49,758 bases of DNA from Verrucomicrobiota bacterium (GCA_016871575.1 VHCW01000028.1:1-49758); one strand, 5' to 3'; shown: positions 41,171-49,687, numbered from the stretch's first letter. The notes: generated from the sequence alone by a model not told the origin. Numbers and translations are program-made.

Positions 41171-42625
41171 ATGAAAGACAAAGCAGACATCGGACTCATC
41201 GGACTTGCCGTCATGGGTGAAAACCTCATCCTCAACATGGAAAGCAAAGGTTTTACCGTCGCCGCTTTCAACCGCACCACCTCCAAGGTGGACGAATTCA
41301 TGGCCGGCCGCGCCGCCGGCAAGAACATCATCGGCTGCCACAGTATCCAGGAACTCGCCGACAAGCTGGAAAAACCCCGCAAAGTCATGATGCTCGTCAA
41401 GGCCGGCAAAGCGGTGGACGATTTCATCGAACTGCTCATCCCGCACCTCGAAGCCGGCGACATCATCATTGACGGCGGCAACAGCCATTTCCCCGACACC
41501 ATCCGCCGCACTGCCTACGTCGAGAGCAAAGGCCTCCTCTACATCGGCACCGGCGTCAGCGGCGGCGAAGAAGGCGCGCTCAAAGGCCCTTCCATCATGC
41601 CCGGCGGCAGCCCCGCCGCGTGGCCGCACGTCAAACCGATCTTCCAGAAGATTTGCGCCCAGACCGACACCGGCGAACCGTGCTGTGACTGGGTCGGCGA
41701 AAATGGCGCCGGCCATTTCGTGAAGATGGTCCACAACGGCATCGAGTACGGCGACATGCAGTTGATCTGCGAAGTCTATGACCTCATGAAACGCGGCCTC
41801 GGCCTGACCAACGCCGAGATGCACAAGGCGTTCTCCGAGTGGTACGACGGCGAACTCAACAGCTACCTCATCGAGATCACCCGCGACATCCTCGCCGTCA
41901 AGGACGATGAAGGCAAAGAAGTCATTGACCTCATCCTCGACGCCGCCGGCCAAAAAGGCACCGGCAAGTGGACCGTCGTCGCTGCGCTCGACGACGGCAT
42001 GCCGCTCACGTTGATCGGTGAAGCCGTGTTTGCGCGTTGCCTCTCCGCCGTGAAGGAAGAGCGCGTCGCCGCCAGCCAACAGATACCGGCCAAAGTCAGG
42101 CCGTTCACCGGCGACAAGGCGAAGTTCGTCAACGACCTCCGGCAGGCGTTGTATGCCTCGAAGATCGTCAGCTACGCGCAAGGCTACCAACTCATGCGCG
42201 CCGCCGCGAAGACCTACAAGTGGAACCTCAACAACGGCGGCATCGCCCTGATGTGGCGCGGCGGCTGCATCATCCGCAGCGTGTTCCTCGGCGACATCAA
42301 GAAGGCGTTCAAACGCAACCCCGACCTCGTCAACCTGCTGCTCGACAAGTTCTTCAACAAGGCCGTCTCCAAGCGCCAGGCCGCGTGGCGTCGCGTCATC
42401 ATGCAAGCCGTCAAGATGGGCATCCCGGTGCCCTGCCTCAGCAGCGCGTTGGCGTACTTCGACGGCTACCGCAGCGATCGTCTCCCCGCGAACCTGCTTC
42501 AGGCCCAGCGCGACTACTTCGGCGCCCACACCTACGAGCGCGTGGACAAACCGCGCGGCGAGTTCTTCCACACCAACTGGACCGGCCGCGGCGGCACCAC
42601 CACCGCCCGCACCTATACGGTGTAA
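41171..42625 (+). CDS. gnd: 6-phosphogluconate dehydrogenase (decarboxylating)
   Basis: This 484-residue protein starts MKDKADIGLIGLAVMGENLIL, the NADP-binding Rossmann opening; AAGAAAGGAAA precedes the ATG. GVSGGEEGALKGPSIMPGG and FVKMVHNGIEYGDMQ carry the substrate-binding and catalytic Lys residues. It oxidises 6-phosphogluconate to ribulose-5-P and CO2, making NADPH. It lies 58 nt after nrfA, 20 kb from zwf-opcA; a TTGACT 60 nt upstream of the start may be part of its own promoter. Confidence 0.97.
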   Translation: MKDKADIGLIGLAVMGENLILNMESKGFTVAAFNRTTSKVDEFMAGRAAGKNIIGCHSIQELADKLEKPRKVMMLVKAGKAVDDFIELLIPHLEAGDIIIDGGNSHFPDTIRRTAYVESKGLLYIGTGVSGGEEGALKGPSIMPGGSPAAWPHVKPIFQKICAQTDTGEPCCDWVGENGAGHFVKMVHNGIEYGDMQLICEVYDLMKRGLGLTNAEMHKAFSEWYDGELNSYLIEITRDILAVKDDEGKEVIDLILDAAGQKGTGKWTVVAALDDGMPLTLIGEAVFARCLSAVKEERVAASQQIPAKVRPFTGDKAKFVNDLRQALYASKIVSYAQGYQLMRAAAKTYKWNLNNGGIALMWRGGCIIRSVFLGDIKKAFKRNPDLVNLLLDKFFNKAVSKRQAAWRRVIMQAVKMGIPVPCLSSALAYFDGYRSDRLPANLLQAQRDYFGAHTYERVDKPRGEFFHTNWTGRGGTTTARTYTV

Positions 42626-42688
42626 CAGAGACTACACAATCTGTGAGAGCAACAGCTAGGGCAACGTGGCCGTTGCCGTTTTCGAGGC

Positions 42689-42717
42689 TTGCCGAAGCTA
42701 CCGGTGCGTGTTAGCGT
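42689..42717 (+). promoter_or_regulatory. Putative promoter of the VapBC-like pair
   Basis: TTGCCG (42689-42694) and TAGCGT (42712-42717) are 17 nt apart; the -10 ends 7 nt before the antitoxin ATG, predicting a leaderless mRNA. Confidence 0.42.
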
Positions 42718-42724
42718 TTGATTC

Positions 42725-42931
42725 ATGAGCACGCTGACTGAAATCGAAGCCGCCGTGGAATCCTTGCCGCCGGAGGAGAAACAGGAGTTGTTTGCTTTCC
42801 TCGCGGAGCGGGTTCAGGGCAAGGCAGCGCAGTCGCCCGCCAAGCCGGTCGTGCATCTGTTGACGCACCACTTCGGTCTGAATCCATCTGTTGACTTGAA
42901 CAAGCTCGGTCAGTTGGCCGAGGAGTATTGA
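42725..42931 (+). CDS. VapB-like antitoxin
   Basis: This 68-residue acidic helical protein begins MSTLTEIEAAVESLPPEEKQ and then has ELFAFLAERV. The start is nearly the same as that of the second antitoxin-like gene at 44189. The C-terminal half (HHFGLNPSVDLNKLGQLAEE) is a likely toxin-binding tail. It lies 13 nt before a PIN-domain toxin gene, the usual antitoxin-first order. Confidence 0.75.
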   Translation: MSTLTEIEAAVESLPPEEKQELFAFLAERVQGKAAQSPAKPVVHLLTHHFGLNPSVDLNKLGQLAEEY

Positions 42932-42944
42932 GGACGACAGGCCG

Positions 42945-43376
42945 ATGGTACTGGTGGATGTAAACCTGCTGATCCACGCCGTCAACGCCGATTCCCCCGA
43001 CCATACTCGGTCCAGAACATGGCTGTTGGAATTGTTGCGCGGTCAGGAGACGGTCGCCTTGCCGTGGGCGGTGCTGATTGGTTTCGTGCGGATCACCACG
43101 CACCCGCGCATCTTGCCCAACCCGTTGCCATTGGCGGAAGCACTGCGGCAGGTCGAAAACTGGCTGGCATTGCCAAACGTGACCGTGCTCCAACCGACCC
43201 ACGCACATTTGCGGCACTTCGACAGCCTTTGCCGGACAACAAATGCCACCGTAAATCTGATCACCGATGCTCACTTGGCCGCGCTGGCAATCGAGCATAG
43301 CGTGGAACTCGCCTCCTGCGACACGGACTTCAACCGGTTTCCTGGTTTGCGCTGGTTCAACCCCTTGACGAGCTGA
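42945..43376 (+). CDS. vapC: VapC-type PIN-domain ribonuclease toxin
   Basis: This 143-residue protein opens MVLVDVNLLIHAVNADSPDH with the first PIN-domain Asp at 5. The GFVRITTHPRI block is typical of the TIGR00028-type VapC family. The later acidic cluster is NLITDAHLAALAIEHSVEL followed by SCDTDFNRF. These residues bind Mg and cleave RNA. It is held in check by the product of the preceding gene. Its end overlaps the end of the convergent gene at 43357 by 20 nt. Confidence 0.9.
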   Translation: MVLVDVNLLIHAVNADSPDHTRSRTWLLELLRGQETVALPWAVLIGFVRITTHPRILPNPLPLAEALRQVENWLALPNVTVLQPTHAHLRHFDSLCRTTNATVNLITDAHLAALAIEHSVELASCDTDFNRFPGLRWFNPLTS

Positions 43377-44088
43377 TCCGTTGTTTTCGTTTCGTCGCGC
43401 TGCGTTTCATTGGTCGGAAGATCACCACGCCCTGCAAGTGGTCGCGCTTGTCGTATTCGATCATGACGGGGAACTTCTGGAGTTTGCGCTTGGGTAGCTC
43501 GCTGAGAAATGCGCTGTAGGGCATCGGTTTCATCGGCTTGCCTTGCGGCGGCAGTTTCAAGTGGACGCCATACGTGTCCAGCCAGCACTCCATTCCGTCC
43601 TCGAACAGACGTAGGATTCGGTCTCTGGCGATGGTGATGTCGTGTTTACCGCGAAACAGCTTCGATTTGTATTGGTTGTGCACGGACACGCGCAACGTTG
43701 CCCCGTGAAACTGAATGCCGTCCTCCGTGATGGTCGCGGCTTGTTTGCTGGGAAAGACGCGTGAGGAATTGGGGCGTGTCTTGACGCCGATCACCTTCTG
43801 CCCTTTCGCCGGCAGCAAGAGCCAACGCTCTTCCGTCCCCTTGATCTTGCCACAAATCCGGCAGGCAAGTTTGCCGCCGCTCACTTTCCGGTAGCCATCC
43901 CAGTGCCGGCACTGCAAGGCAAGATGCTCCCACGCAGTGCCAAGTTGCTGGTACACCTCGTAAAATGCGGCGGCTAGTTTGGCCGGTGCCCCTTTCCGCG
44001 CCAGATAGCGGTCGCTGATGAAATCCATGGCACGGAACAGCCGGCGCAACTCGCGTTTGAGTGCCGGTTTCGGCGAGTCAGCTTTCAT
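43357..44088 (-). CDS. Unknown protein with a short zinc-ribbon-like segment
   Basis: This 243-residue basic protein has no signal or TM segment. Near the middle it has CRHWDGY, 13 further residues, then ACRICGKIKG, giving C-x15-C-x2-C with nearby His, a possible metal site. The N-terminal part is helical (LKRELRRLFRAMDFISDRYL) and the C-terminus very basic (KRSATKRKQR). I do not recognise the family. It lies between two toxin-antitoxin loci, in opposite orientation, so it may be mobile-element cargo. Confidence 0.7.
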   Translation of the reverse strand: MKADSPKPALKRELRRLFRAMDFISDRYLARKGAPAKLAAAFYEVYQQLGTAWEHLALQCRHWDGYRKVSGGKLACRICGKIKGTEERWLLLPAKGQKVIGVKTRPNSSRVFPSKQAATITEDGIQFHGATLRVSVHNQYKSKLFRGKHDITIARDRILRLFEDGMECWLDTYGVHLKLPPQGKPMKPMPYSAFLSELPKRKLQKFPVMIEYDKRDHLQGVVIFRPMKRSATKRKQRISSSRG

Positions 44089-44153
44089 GCGCGATAGCTT
44101 CCGTCAATCCGCTGTTGTCGTCCACTGAAAAAACATTCGGTTTATCGGCGGTC

Positions 44154-44182
44154 TTGATTGCGAGCGCGGGCGTGGCTAATCT
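44154..44182 (+). promoter_or_regulatory. Putative promoter of the second antitoxin-like gene
   Basis: TTGATT (44154-44159) and TAATCT (44177-44182) are 17 nt apart; the -10 ends 6 nt before the ATG at 44189. Confidence 0.45.
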
Positions 44183-44188
44183 ATTGCC

Positions 44189-44395
44189 ATGAGCACAGTC
44201 ATGGAAATCAAAGAAGCGGTGACCGCCCTTTCCGAAGCCGAGCGGTACGAGTTGATGCGCTGGCTGGAAGCGGAACAAGCGGACTACGGGGACATCCCCG
44301 ACGCGGCGTTCGTCCAAAACGCCGCTGAGATGTTCCAAATGCTCGACCGCGAAGAAGATTCGCAAGGAAAGCATGCCCAAGGCTCATCGCGGTGA
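44189..44395 (+). CDS. Second antitoxin-like protein
   Basis: This 68-residue protein starts MSTVMEIKEAVTALSEAERY, similar in pattern to the VapB-like protein at 42725 (MST-x2-EI-x-EAV-x-L). The C-terminal half differs (QADYGDIPDAAFVQNAAEMF). It overlaps by 23 nt a MazF-like frame that is truncated. It may be an orphan antitoxin that remains after loss of its toxin. Confidence 0.68.
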   Translation: MSTVMEIKEAVTALSEAERYELMRWLEAEQADYGDIPDAAFVQNAAEMFQMLDREEDSQGKHAQGSSR

Positions 44396-44576
44396 AGTCT
44401 GGCAGATTGATCCCGGCATCACCGGCAAAGTCCGGCCGGCTGTGGTTGTCAGCGTCGAGTTTTACCGGGGGCTTACGGGTTATTTGACAGCGATAGCTCT
44501 TGGTGCTAGGGTGGACGCGAGGTTGAATAAAGAAAATCATGGCTGTCACGAAGCGAGATCTATCTGGCGTGTTTGA
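44373..44576 (+). pseudogene. Truncated MazF/PemK-type toxin remnant
   Basis: The first 29 residues, MPKAHRGEVWQIDPG then KVRPAVVVSVEF, match the N-terminal strand region of MazF (RGEVW...KxRPxVVVS). After about residue 30 the similarity stops. The remaining 37 codons run through a promoter-like sequence and into the start of the PilZ gene. A complete MazF has about 110 residues, so this toxin should be inactive. It follows its likely antitoxin gene with a 23-nt overlap. Confidence 0.65.
44484..44512 (+). promoter_or_regulatory. Putative promoter of the PilZ-pilT genes
   Basis: A consensus TTGACA (44484-44489), a 17-nt spacer and TAGGGT (44507-44512) lie inside the mazF remnant frame, 26 nt before the PilZ ATG. 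Confidence 0.45.
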
Positions 44577-44880
44577 CGCGGAACTGCAAGGCAATCCACA
44601 ACGCAAGTCGGCCGTATTGGACAGTGCCTTCTATCTTGACCACAAAGGCATCACGTTCATCTCCGACCGGGCGGTTCCGGAGTGGACAGAAGTTGGGATC
44701 GAACTTCGCATTCCGCAGAAAATCACCTGTCGCGCGGTGGTGGTGGAATGCGCCCGTTGCGCCGTCGAGCACGGCTACAAAATCACGCTGCTGTTTCTGG
44801 ACCTGCCGAAACGCGCGCGTTCCCAACTTGATCTTCCCCTTGCCGGCGCCAGCGCTGCCTGCATTTCCATTCTCCACTGA
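44539..44880 (+). CDS. PilZ-domain-like small protein
   Basis: This 113-residue cytoplasmic protein has a PilZ-like run: STAFYL-like opening (LDSAFYLDHKGITFISD), VGIELRIPQKITCRAVVVEC, and a closing YKITLLFLDLP. The canonical c-di-GMP motif RxxxR-(D/N)xSxxG is not evident, so it may be a non-binding PilZ variant. It lies 3 nt before pilT, which suggests control of pilus retraction. Confidence 0.65.
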   Translation: MAVTKRDLSGVFDAELQGNPQRKSAVLDSAFYLDHKGITFISDRAVPEWTEVGIELRIPQKITCRAVVVECARCAVEHGYKITLLFLDLPKRARSQLDLPLAGASAACISILH

Positions 44881-44883
44881 GGC

Positions 44884-45975
44884 ATGGAATACCTCCACAG
44901 CCTTCTGAAGTTCGCCCTCGACCACAACGCCTCGGACATACACATCAAGCCCGCCCATCACCCGTGCATCCGTGTTTCGGGCGAATTGATCGTGATCCAT
45001 GTGGATCCGCCCACCGGTGATCAGGTGGATGAAATCGTCCATCACATGCTTCCCCGCCATTTGGAAGCGCGGCTCGACCGGGACCGGGAAGTGGATTTTT
45101 CTTATTTTATCCCCTCTCTTGGGCGTTATCGCGTCAATGTTTTTTGCCAGCGTGGCGAGCTTTGCCTCGCCATGCGCTACGTCAAGCCCCACATCCCCTC
45201 GTTTGCTGAACTGAATCTTCCGGAACACCTCGCTTCCATTGTGAACGCCGAGAACGGCATCATTCTGGTCACCGGCGCCACCGGCTGCGGCAAATCCAGT
45301 ACCATGGCCGCCATGCTGGAACACGTCAATCTGACCGAAAAATGCCACATCATCACCTTGGAAGACCCCATCGAGTTCATTTTTGAAGACAAACAATCCG
45401 TGATCGAACAACGGGAAATCGGCCTTGATACGTTGAGCTTTGAGCGGGCGTTGACGCACGTGATGCGCCAGGATCCTGACGTCATCATGATCGGCGAGAT
45501 GCGGGACTGCCAGTCGTTCATGGCTGCGCTGGCCGCCGCCGACACCGGTCATCTGGTGCTGACCACGCTGCACACCACCTCCGCTCATTCTGCCATCGGG
45601 CGGATTCTTGATTTTTTCCCGGCTCAGGAACGCGATCAAATCCGACGCCAGATGGCCCTGAACCTGCGCGCTGTCATTTGCCAGCGTCTTGTGCCCGCCA
45701 TCGCCGGTGGCGCCGTGCCGGCCGTTGAAATCATGATCAACACGCCGATAGTCCGGAAGCTGATCGAAGAGGATTCCCTTGATAAACTGTTTGCGGCCAT
45801 TGAAACCGGCTCTGAAGATGGGATGCAGACGTTCAACCAATCCCTCTACAAACTCGTCAAGACCAAGAAGATCACGGAGGAAAACGCGCTTCTTAAGGCG
45901 TCCAATCCTGATGCGCTCCGGATGAATTTCCGCGGCATTTTCCTTGACGAGTCCCGTCGCATCCTTGCCTCCTGA
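44884..45975 (+). CDS. pilT: Type IV pilus retraction ATPase PilT
   Basis: This 363-residue secretion-superfamily ATPase has an N-terminal domain opening LLKFALDHNASDIHIKPAHH. Walker A is GATGCGKSS at 131-139; the Asp box is in TLEDPIEF, Walker B is DPDVIMIGEMRD and the His box is GHLVLTTLHTTSA. It powers pilus disassembly and twitching at the inner membrane. PilU is an alternative: a late AIRNLIREG-like PilT motif was not located with certainty. No other pilus genes are in the window. A weak AGCC/GGCT hairpin with T-rich tail follows at 45975. Confidence 0.92.
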   Translation: MEYLHSLLKFALDHNASDIHIKPAHHPCIRVSGELIVIHVDPPTGDQVDEIVHHMLPRHLEARLDRDREVDFSYFIPSLGRYRVNVFCQRGELCLAMRYVKPHIPSFAELNLPEHLASIVNAENGIILVTGATGCGKSSTMAAMLEHVNLTEKCHIITLEDPIEFIFEDKQSVIEQREIGLDTLSFERALTHVMRQDPDVIMIGEMRDCQSFMAALAAADTGHLVLTTLHTTSAHSAIGRILDFFPAQERDQIRRQMALNLRAVICQRLVPAIAGGAVPAVEIMINTPIVRKLIEEDSLDKLFAAIETGSEDGMQTFNQSLYKLVKTKKITEENALLKASNPDALRMNFRGIFLDESRRILAS

Positions 45976-46013
45976 GCCAGGGGCTGTGTTTTGGTTTTTT
46001 CTGCTTGCTGTGA

Positions 46014-46397
<384 letters not shown>

Positions 46398-46914
46398 AGA
46401 TCGTCACTCGGCGCGGGGCCAATTGCCGACCATGTTGCCGTCAGCCAATGCAACGGTGGACGAGAGAGAAAAAAATTCCATTGGATAAAAGATTTTTCTT
46501 GTACAGTGCAGCGCCGCCGAATAAGCTGCGCGCGCCAAAGGCGAAGGCGAGACGAAGTGAGGGTTGTGAATAAGCTGTGAATAACTTGGGCCTGAATCCG
46601 GGTAGAACCGGGGATTGGTTGTAATGGTTCAAGAAAGAGATTTGAAAGATCGCATACTCTCCTTGCAGTAATCAGATGGTTGTTTGGAGTATGATGGCAG
46701 TCAGCCTGGTGTAGTGGCTGGGTTAATGCGAGTTTTGTGAGTGCTTCCATCAATATTGTGACCATTTGTGAAGATCGTTGTGGGTCTTGAAGCCCAGCAG
46801 TTTCAGTATCTGAAGATTCTGCATTTCTCTTCTCCCGCGGAAAAATGCGTCGTTTAGTCGCACCAAATAGCCCTAGATGGCCTGTGAATAACTCGGCGCC
46901 AGTGGAGATAAATA
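46398..46914. other. Gene-free region with DnaA boxes, probable origin region
   Basis: This 517-nt stretch between glnB and dnaA holds no supportable gene. Three perfect matches to TGTGAATAA (TTATTCACA on the other strand) lie at 46565-46573, 46576-46584 and 46883-46891, all in the same orientation; the first two are separated by only 2 nt. An A/T-rich run (AAAAAAATTCC...GGATAAAAGATTTTTC, about 46470-46500) could be the unwinding element. A fourth box in opposite orientation lies before dnaN. Confidence 0.65.
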
Positions 46915-48267
46915 ATGCATATTAACTTGTGGAAAGACACATGTGGGATGTTGCGGACAATGCTCAGCGCGGAGCTGTTCAACCGGTGGTTTGCGCCCAT
47001 TCAACCCCTTGAATTGCGCGATGGCGTTCTGGTGTTGGCTGTTGCAAATGAGTTTTCGCGAATTTGGTTGCAGGACAATTTTTTGCCACTGATCCGCGAG
47101 ACTGCTTCGAAGGCCGCGAAAAACCCGGTGCAGGTTAAGTTCCTTGTGGTCGCACACGCATTCAAACGAGAGGAGCCACCTGCTTCCCAATCGTCCGTTG
47201 TTTCTGAACGGGCCAATTCATCCGCGCCTTCTTCGATCAAGCTGAATCCTCGCTATACGTTTGATTCATTCGTCGTTGGCCCCAACAATCACCATGCGCA
47301 CGCTGCTTCTCTTGCCGTTGCCCAAGCTCCTGGTCGCGCGTTTAATCCTTTGTTCCTTTACGGCGGTGTTGGCCTTGGAAAAACACATTTGATGCAAGCC
47401 ATCGGCCATTATGCGGCTAGCCACGGAAAACAACGGCGTGTCTGCTACATTACGACAGAGGATTTTACGAACGATTTTATTCATGCCATCGGCAATGGTT
47501 CCGTCTCGAAGTTTCGCAAGAAATTCAGGCAGCCGGATGTTCTGTTGATTGATGATATCCATTTCCTTGCTGGAAAAGAGCGCATGCAGGAAGAGTTTTT
47601 TAATACCTTCAATTCTCTGTTTGATGCACATAAGCAGATTGTCCTCTCCTGTGATCGTCCTGCCTCTGAAATCGCCAACTTGGAACAACGTCTGGTCTCT
47701 CGGTTTGAGTGGGGTTTGGTGGTGGATTTGCAACCGCCTGCTCTGGAAACGCGTATTGCCATCTTGAAGAAGAAAGCGGCAGCTCTACACGTTCAACCAA
47801 CAGACGAGATCCTGTCATTTTTAGCCGAGAAGATTAAAGCCAATATCCGCCGTCTTGAGGGTGCGTTGATTCGAGTCGCTGCATATTCTTCTTTTTCAGG
47901 CTGCCCTCTGACAATTGAATCTGTGGAATCAGTTTTACGTGATGTGTTTCAAGAAGAGGGGCGCCGATCCCTGTCAATTGAAACGATACAAAAAAAAGTG
48001 GCTGAGCATTTTGACATAAGGCTGGCAGACATGACGAGTCACAGACGCACTAAAAACATATCTTTTCCAAGGCAAATAGCCATGTTTCTGACCAGAGAAC
48101 TTACTGATTTCCCTTTTGTTCATATAGGCGAGTCCTTTGGAGGGAGAGATCATGGAACAGTGTTGCACGCATGCCGAGTAATAAAAAAGAGTTCGGAAAA
48201 AGAAGAAAAAGTAATGCAGACGATTTCATTCCTAACAGAAGCACTCAGGCGTGAACAACATGTGTAA
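46915..48267 (+). CDS. dnaA: Chromosomal replication initiator protein
   Basis: This 450-residue protein has the four DnaA domains: I (LWKDTCGMLRTMLSAELFNRWF, two pieces, to about 85), a short polar linker II (86-110), AAA+ domain III with Walker A GGVGLGKTH (150-158), Walker B DVLLIDDIHFL and sensor RLVSRFEWGL, and domain IV with the DNA-binding signature GGRDHGTVLHAC. It binds TTATNCACA boxes and melts the origin. GTGGAGATAAATA before the ATG can act as ribosome site. One DnaA box lies 24 nt upstream, which suggests autoregulation. The codon usage is less GC-rich than upstream genes. Confidence 0.98.
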   Translation: MHINLWKDTCGMLRTMLSAELFNRWFAPIQPLELRDGVLVLAVANEFSRIWLQDNFLPLIRETASKAAKNPVQVKFLVVAHAFKREEPPASQSSVVSERANSSAPSSIKLNPRYTFDSFVVGPNNHHAHAASLAVAQAPGRAFNPLFLYGGVGLGKTHLMQAIGHYAASHGKQRRVCYITTEDFTNDFIHAIGNGSVSKFRKKFRQPDVLLIDDIHFLAGKERMQEEFFNTFNSLFDAHKQIVLSCDRPASEIANLEQRLVSRFEWGLVVDLQPPALETRIAILKKKAAALHVQPTDEILSFLAEKIKANIRRLEGALIRVAAYSSFSGCPLTIESVESVLRDVFQEEGRRSLSIETIQKKVAEHFDIRLADMTSHRRTKNISFPRQIAMFLTRELTDFPFVHIGESFGGRDHGTVLHACRVIKKSSEKEEKVMQTISFLTEALRREQHV

Positions 48268-48369
48268 AGACTGTGAAAAGAGCAGCAGAAATAAAGAAAG
48301 AGCCGAAAGCAGACGAACAGACAATGAGAAACAGGCAGACTTCCACATTCGTATGTACTTGAGGACTGC

Positions 48370-48400
48370 TTGACAAAAACTTTGATAGCATTTATTCACA
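48370..48400 (+). promoter_or_regulatory. dnaN promoter overlapped by a DnaA box
   Basis: TTGACA (48370-48375), 17-nt spacer and TATTCA (48393-48398) form a good promoter. A perfect DnaA box TTATTCACA spans 48392-48400, covering the whole -10 element. DnaA binding here should block RNA polymerase. The leader to the dnaN ATG is about 45 nt. Confidence 0.6.
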
Positions 48401-48451
48401 CGCTTTAATGGGAGTGCTTCTAAAAGAATAAAGAAATAGAGGAATAAGACG

Positions 48452-49552
48452 ATGCCAATTAAACTCCATGTCACGAAAGAGAAAATTCTGGACGGCCTTC
48501 AGAAAATTCAGAATGTTGTAAGCGTTCGCTCTACACTACCCATTCTTTCAAACACGTTGTTGATCGCTGAAAAGGATGGCCTTTGTTTGACTGCAACTGA
48601 TTTGGATGTGGGAATCCGTTGTCGTATTGCTGCAGAGGTTTTGAAGCAGGGATCCGCTACAGTGCCCTGTCGTAAATTGTTTTCCATTCTTCGTGAGTTA
48701 CCCAGTCAGGATTTTGATCTTGAGGTTGATGAAAAAAATACCATGTCTCTCCGCTCTGGAGGCTCTTTTTTCCGGATTTTGGGCTTGCCTGCTGAGGAGT
48801 TCCCTCGTTTCCCCTCATTTCCCGAAATTAAGGAGATTAAAATTGACCAATCTGTGCTAAGGTCTCTTTTGAAGAGAACGGCCTATGCCGCATCCACGGA
48901 CGATACGAGATTTGTGTTAAATGGAGTTTTTTGGAGTTTCAAAGCGGAAAAACTCACAATGGTTGCAACAGATGGCCGCCGTCTTGCTTTGGCAGAAGCT
49001 GAACTGGCTCATCCAGTTTCCTCAGAAATGGAGTTTATTCTCCCCTCAAAGGCGGTGTCGGAGCTTTCTAGGCTCTTAGCGGATGCCGGAGACGCCTGTA
49101 TTCGTGTCACTGAGAATCAAATTCTGTTCGAACTTGGAGATTCAATTCTGGCCTCAAAGCTGGTCGAGGGTGTATTTCCGAATTTCCGCCAAGTGATTCC
49201 TTCGGACTCTAAGGAGAGGATAAAAATAGAACGTGAGAGCCTCCTTGCAGCACTTCATCGAGTTTCTATTCTTGTAAGTGAAAGACAAAATGCTGTAAAA
49301 CTAAACTTCTCAAAGAATTCCCTCTCCATTTCTGCGTCCGCGCCAGAAGTAGGCGAAGCGAAGGAATCTCTTCCCATCAACTACAAAGGCAAGGACATAA
49401 GCATCGGATTCAACCCTCAATTCCTAATGGATCCCCTGAGAAATCTGGATGCCGATGAAGTAATCATGGAACTAACCGACGAACTGAGTCCTGGAGTTTT
49501 GAAGATAGATGCGCCCTTCCTTTATGTCATTATGCCAATGAGGTTGAACTAA
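48452..49552 (+). CDS. dnaN: DNA polymerase III beta subunit (sliding clamp)
   Basis: This 366-residue protein has the length and three-domain build of DnaN. It opens MPIKLHVTKEKILDGLQKIQ; SVRSTLPILSNTLLIAEKDG, FVLNGVFWSFKAEKLTMVAT and DGRRLALAE are conserved blocks, and it ends DAPFLYVIMPMRLN. It encircles DNA and holds the polymerase; the delta-prime loader is encoded at 16565. It follows dnaA after 184 nt, the usual dnaA-dnaN order. Confidence 0.98.
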   Translation: MPIKLHVTKEKILDGLQKIQNVVSVRSTLPILSNTLLIAEKDGLCLTATDLDVGIRCRIAAEVLKQGSATVPCRKLFSILRELPSQDFDLEVDEKNTMSLRSGGSFFRILGLPAEEFPRFPSFPEIKEIKIDQSVLRSLLKRTAYAASTDDTRFVLNGVFWSFKAEKLTMVATDGRRLALAEAELAHPVSSEMEFILPSKAVSELSRLLADAGDACIRVTENQILFELGDSILASKLVEGVFPNFRQVIPSDSKERIKIERESLLAALHRVSILVSERQNAVKLNFSKNSLSISASAPEVGEAKESLPINYKGKDISIGFNPQFLMDPLRNLDADEVIMELTDELSPGVLKIDAPFLYVIMPMRLN

Positions 49553-49584
49553 TCCTCAAAAGGTTGTAAAAGGACAGATACAAC

Positions 49585-49658
49585 TGCCTCGTGGTGTAAT
49601 GGTAGCACAACTGACTCTGGATCAGTTTGTCTAGGTTCGAGTCCTAGCGAGGCAGCCA
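49585..49658 (+). tRNA. tRNA-Gln (anticodon CUG), CCA encoded
   Basis: The acceptor stem TGCCTCG (49585-49591) pairs with CGAGGCA (49648-49654), followed by G and CCA (49656-49658). The anticodon stem ACTGA/TCAGT (49610-49614, 49622-49626) closes the loop CTCTGGA with anticodon CTG at 49617-49619. The T arm CTAGG-TTCGAGT-CCTAG is perfect. It lies 32 nt after dnaN. Confidence 0.96.
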
Positions 49659-49687
49659 CCTTACTTGCAGCACATTGCGTAAGATTC

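Noticed and set aside
38443-41511. Minus-strand open frame of 1022 codons
   Set aside because: It covers ywiC, nrfH, nrfA and part of gnd on the opposite strand; those have haem and other motifs, this one has none.
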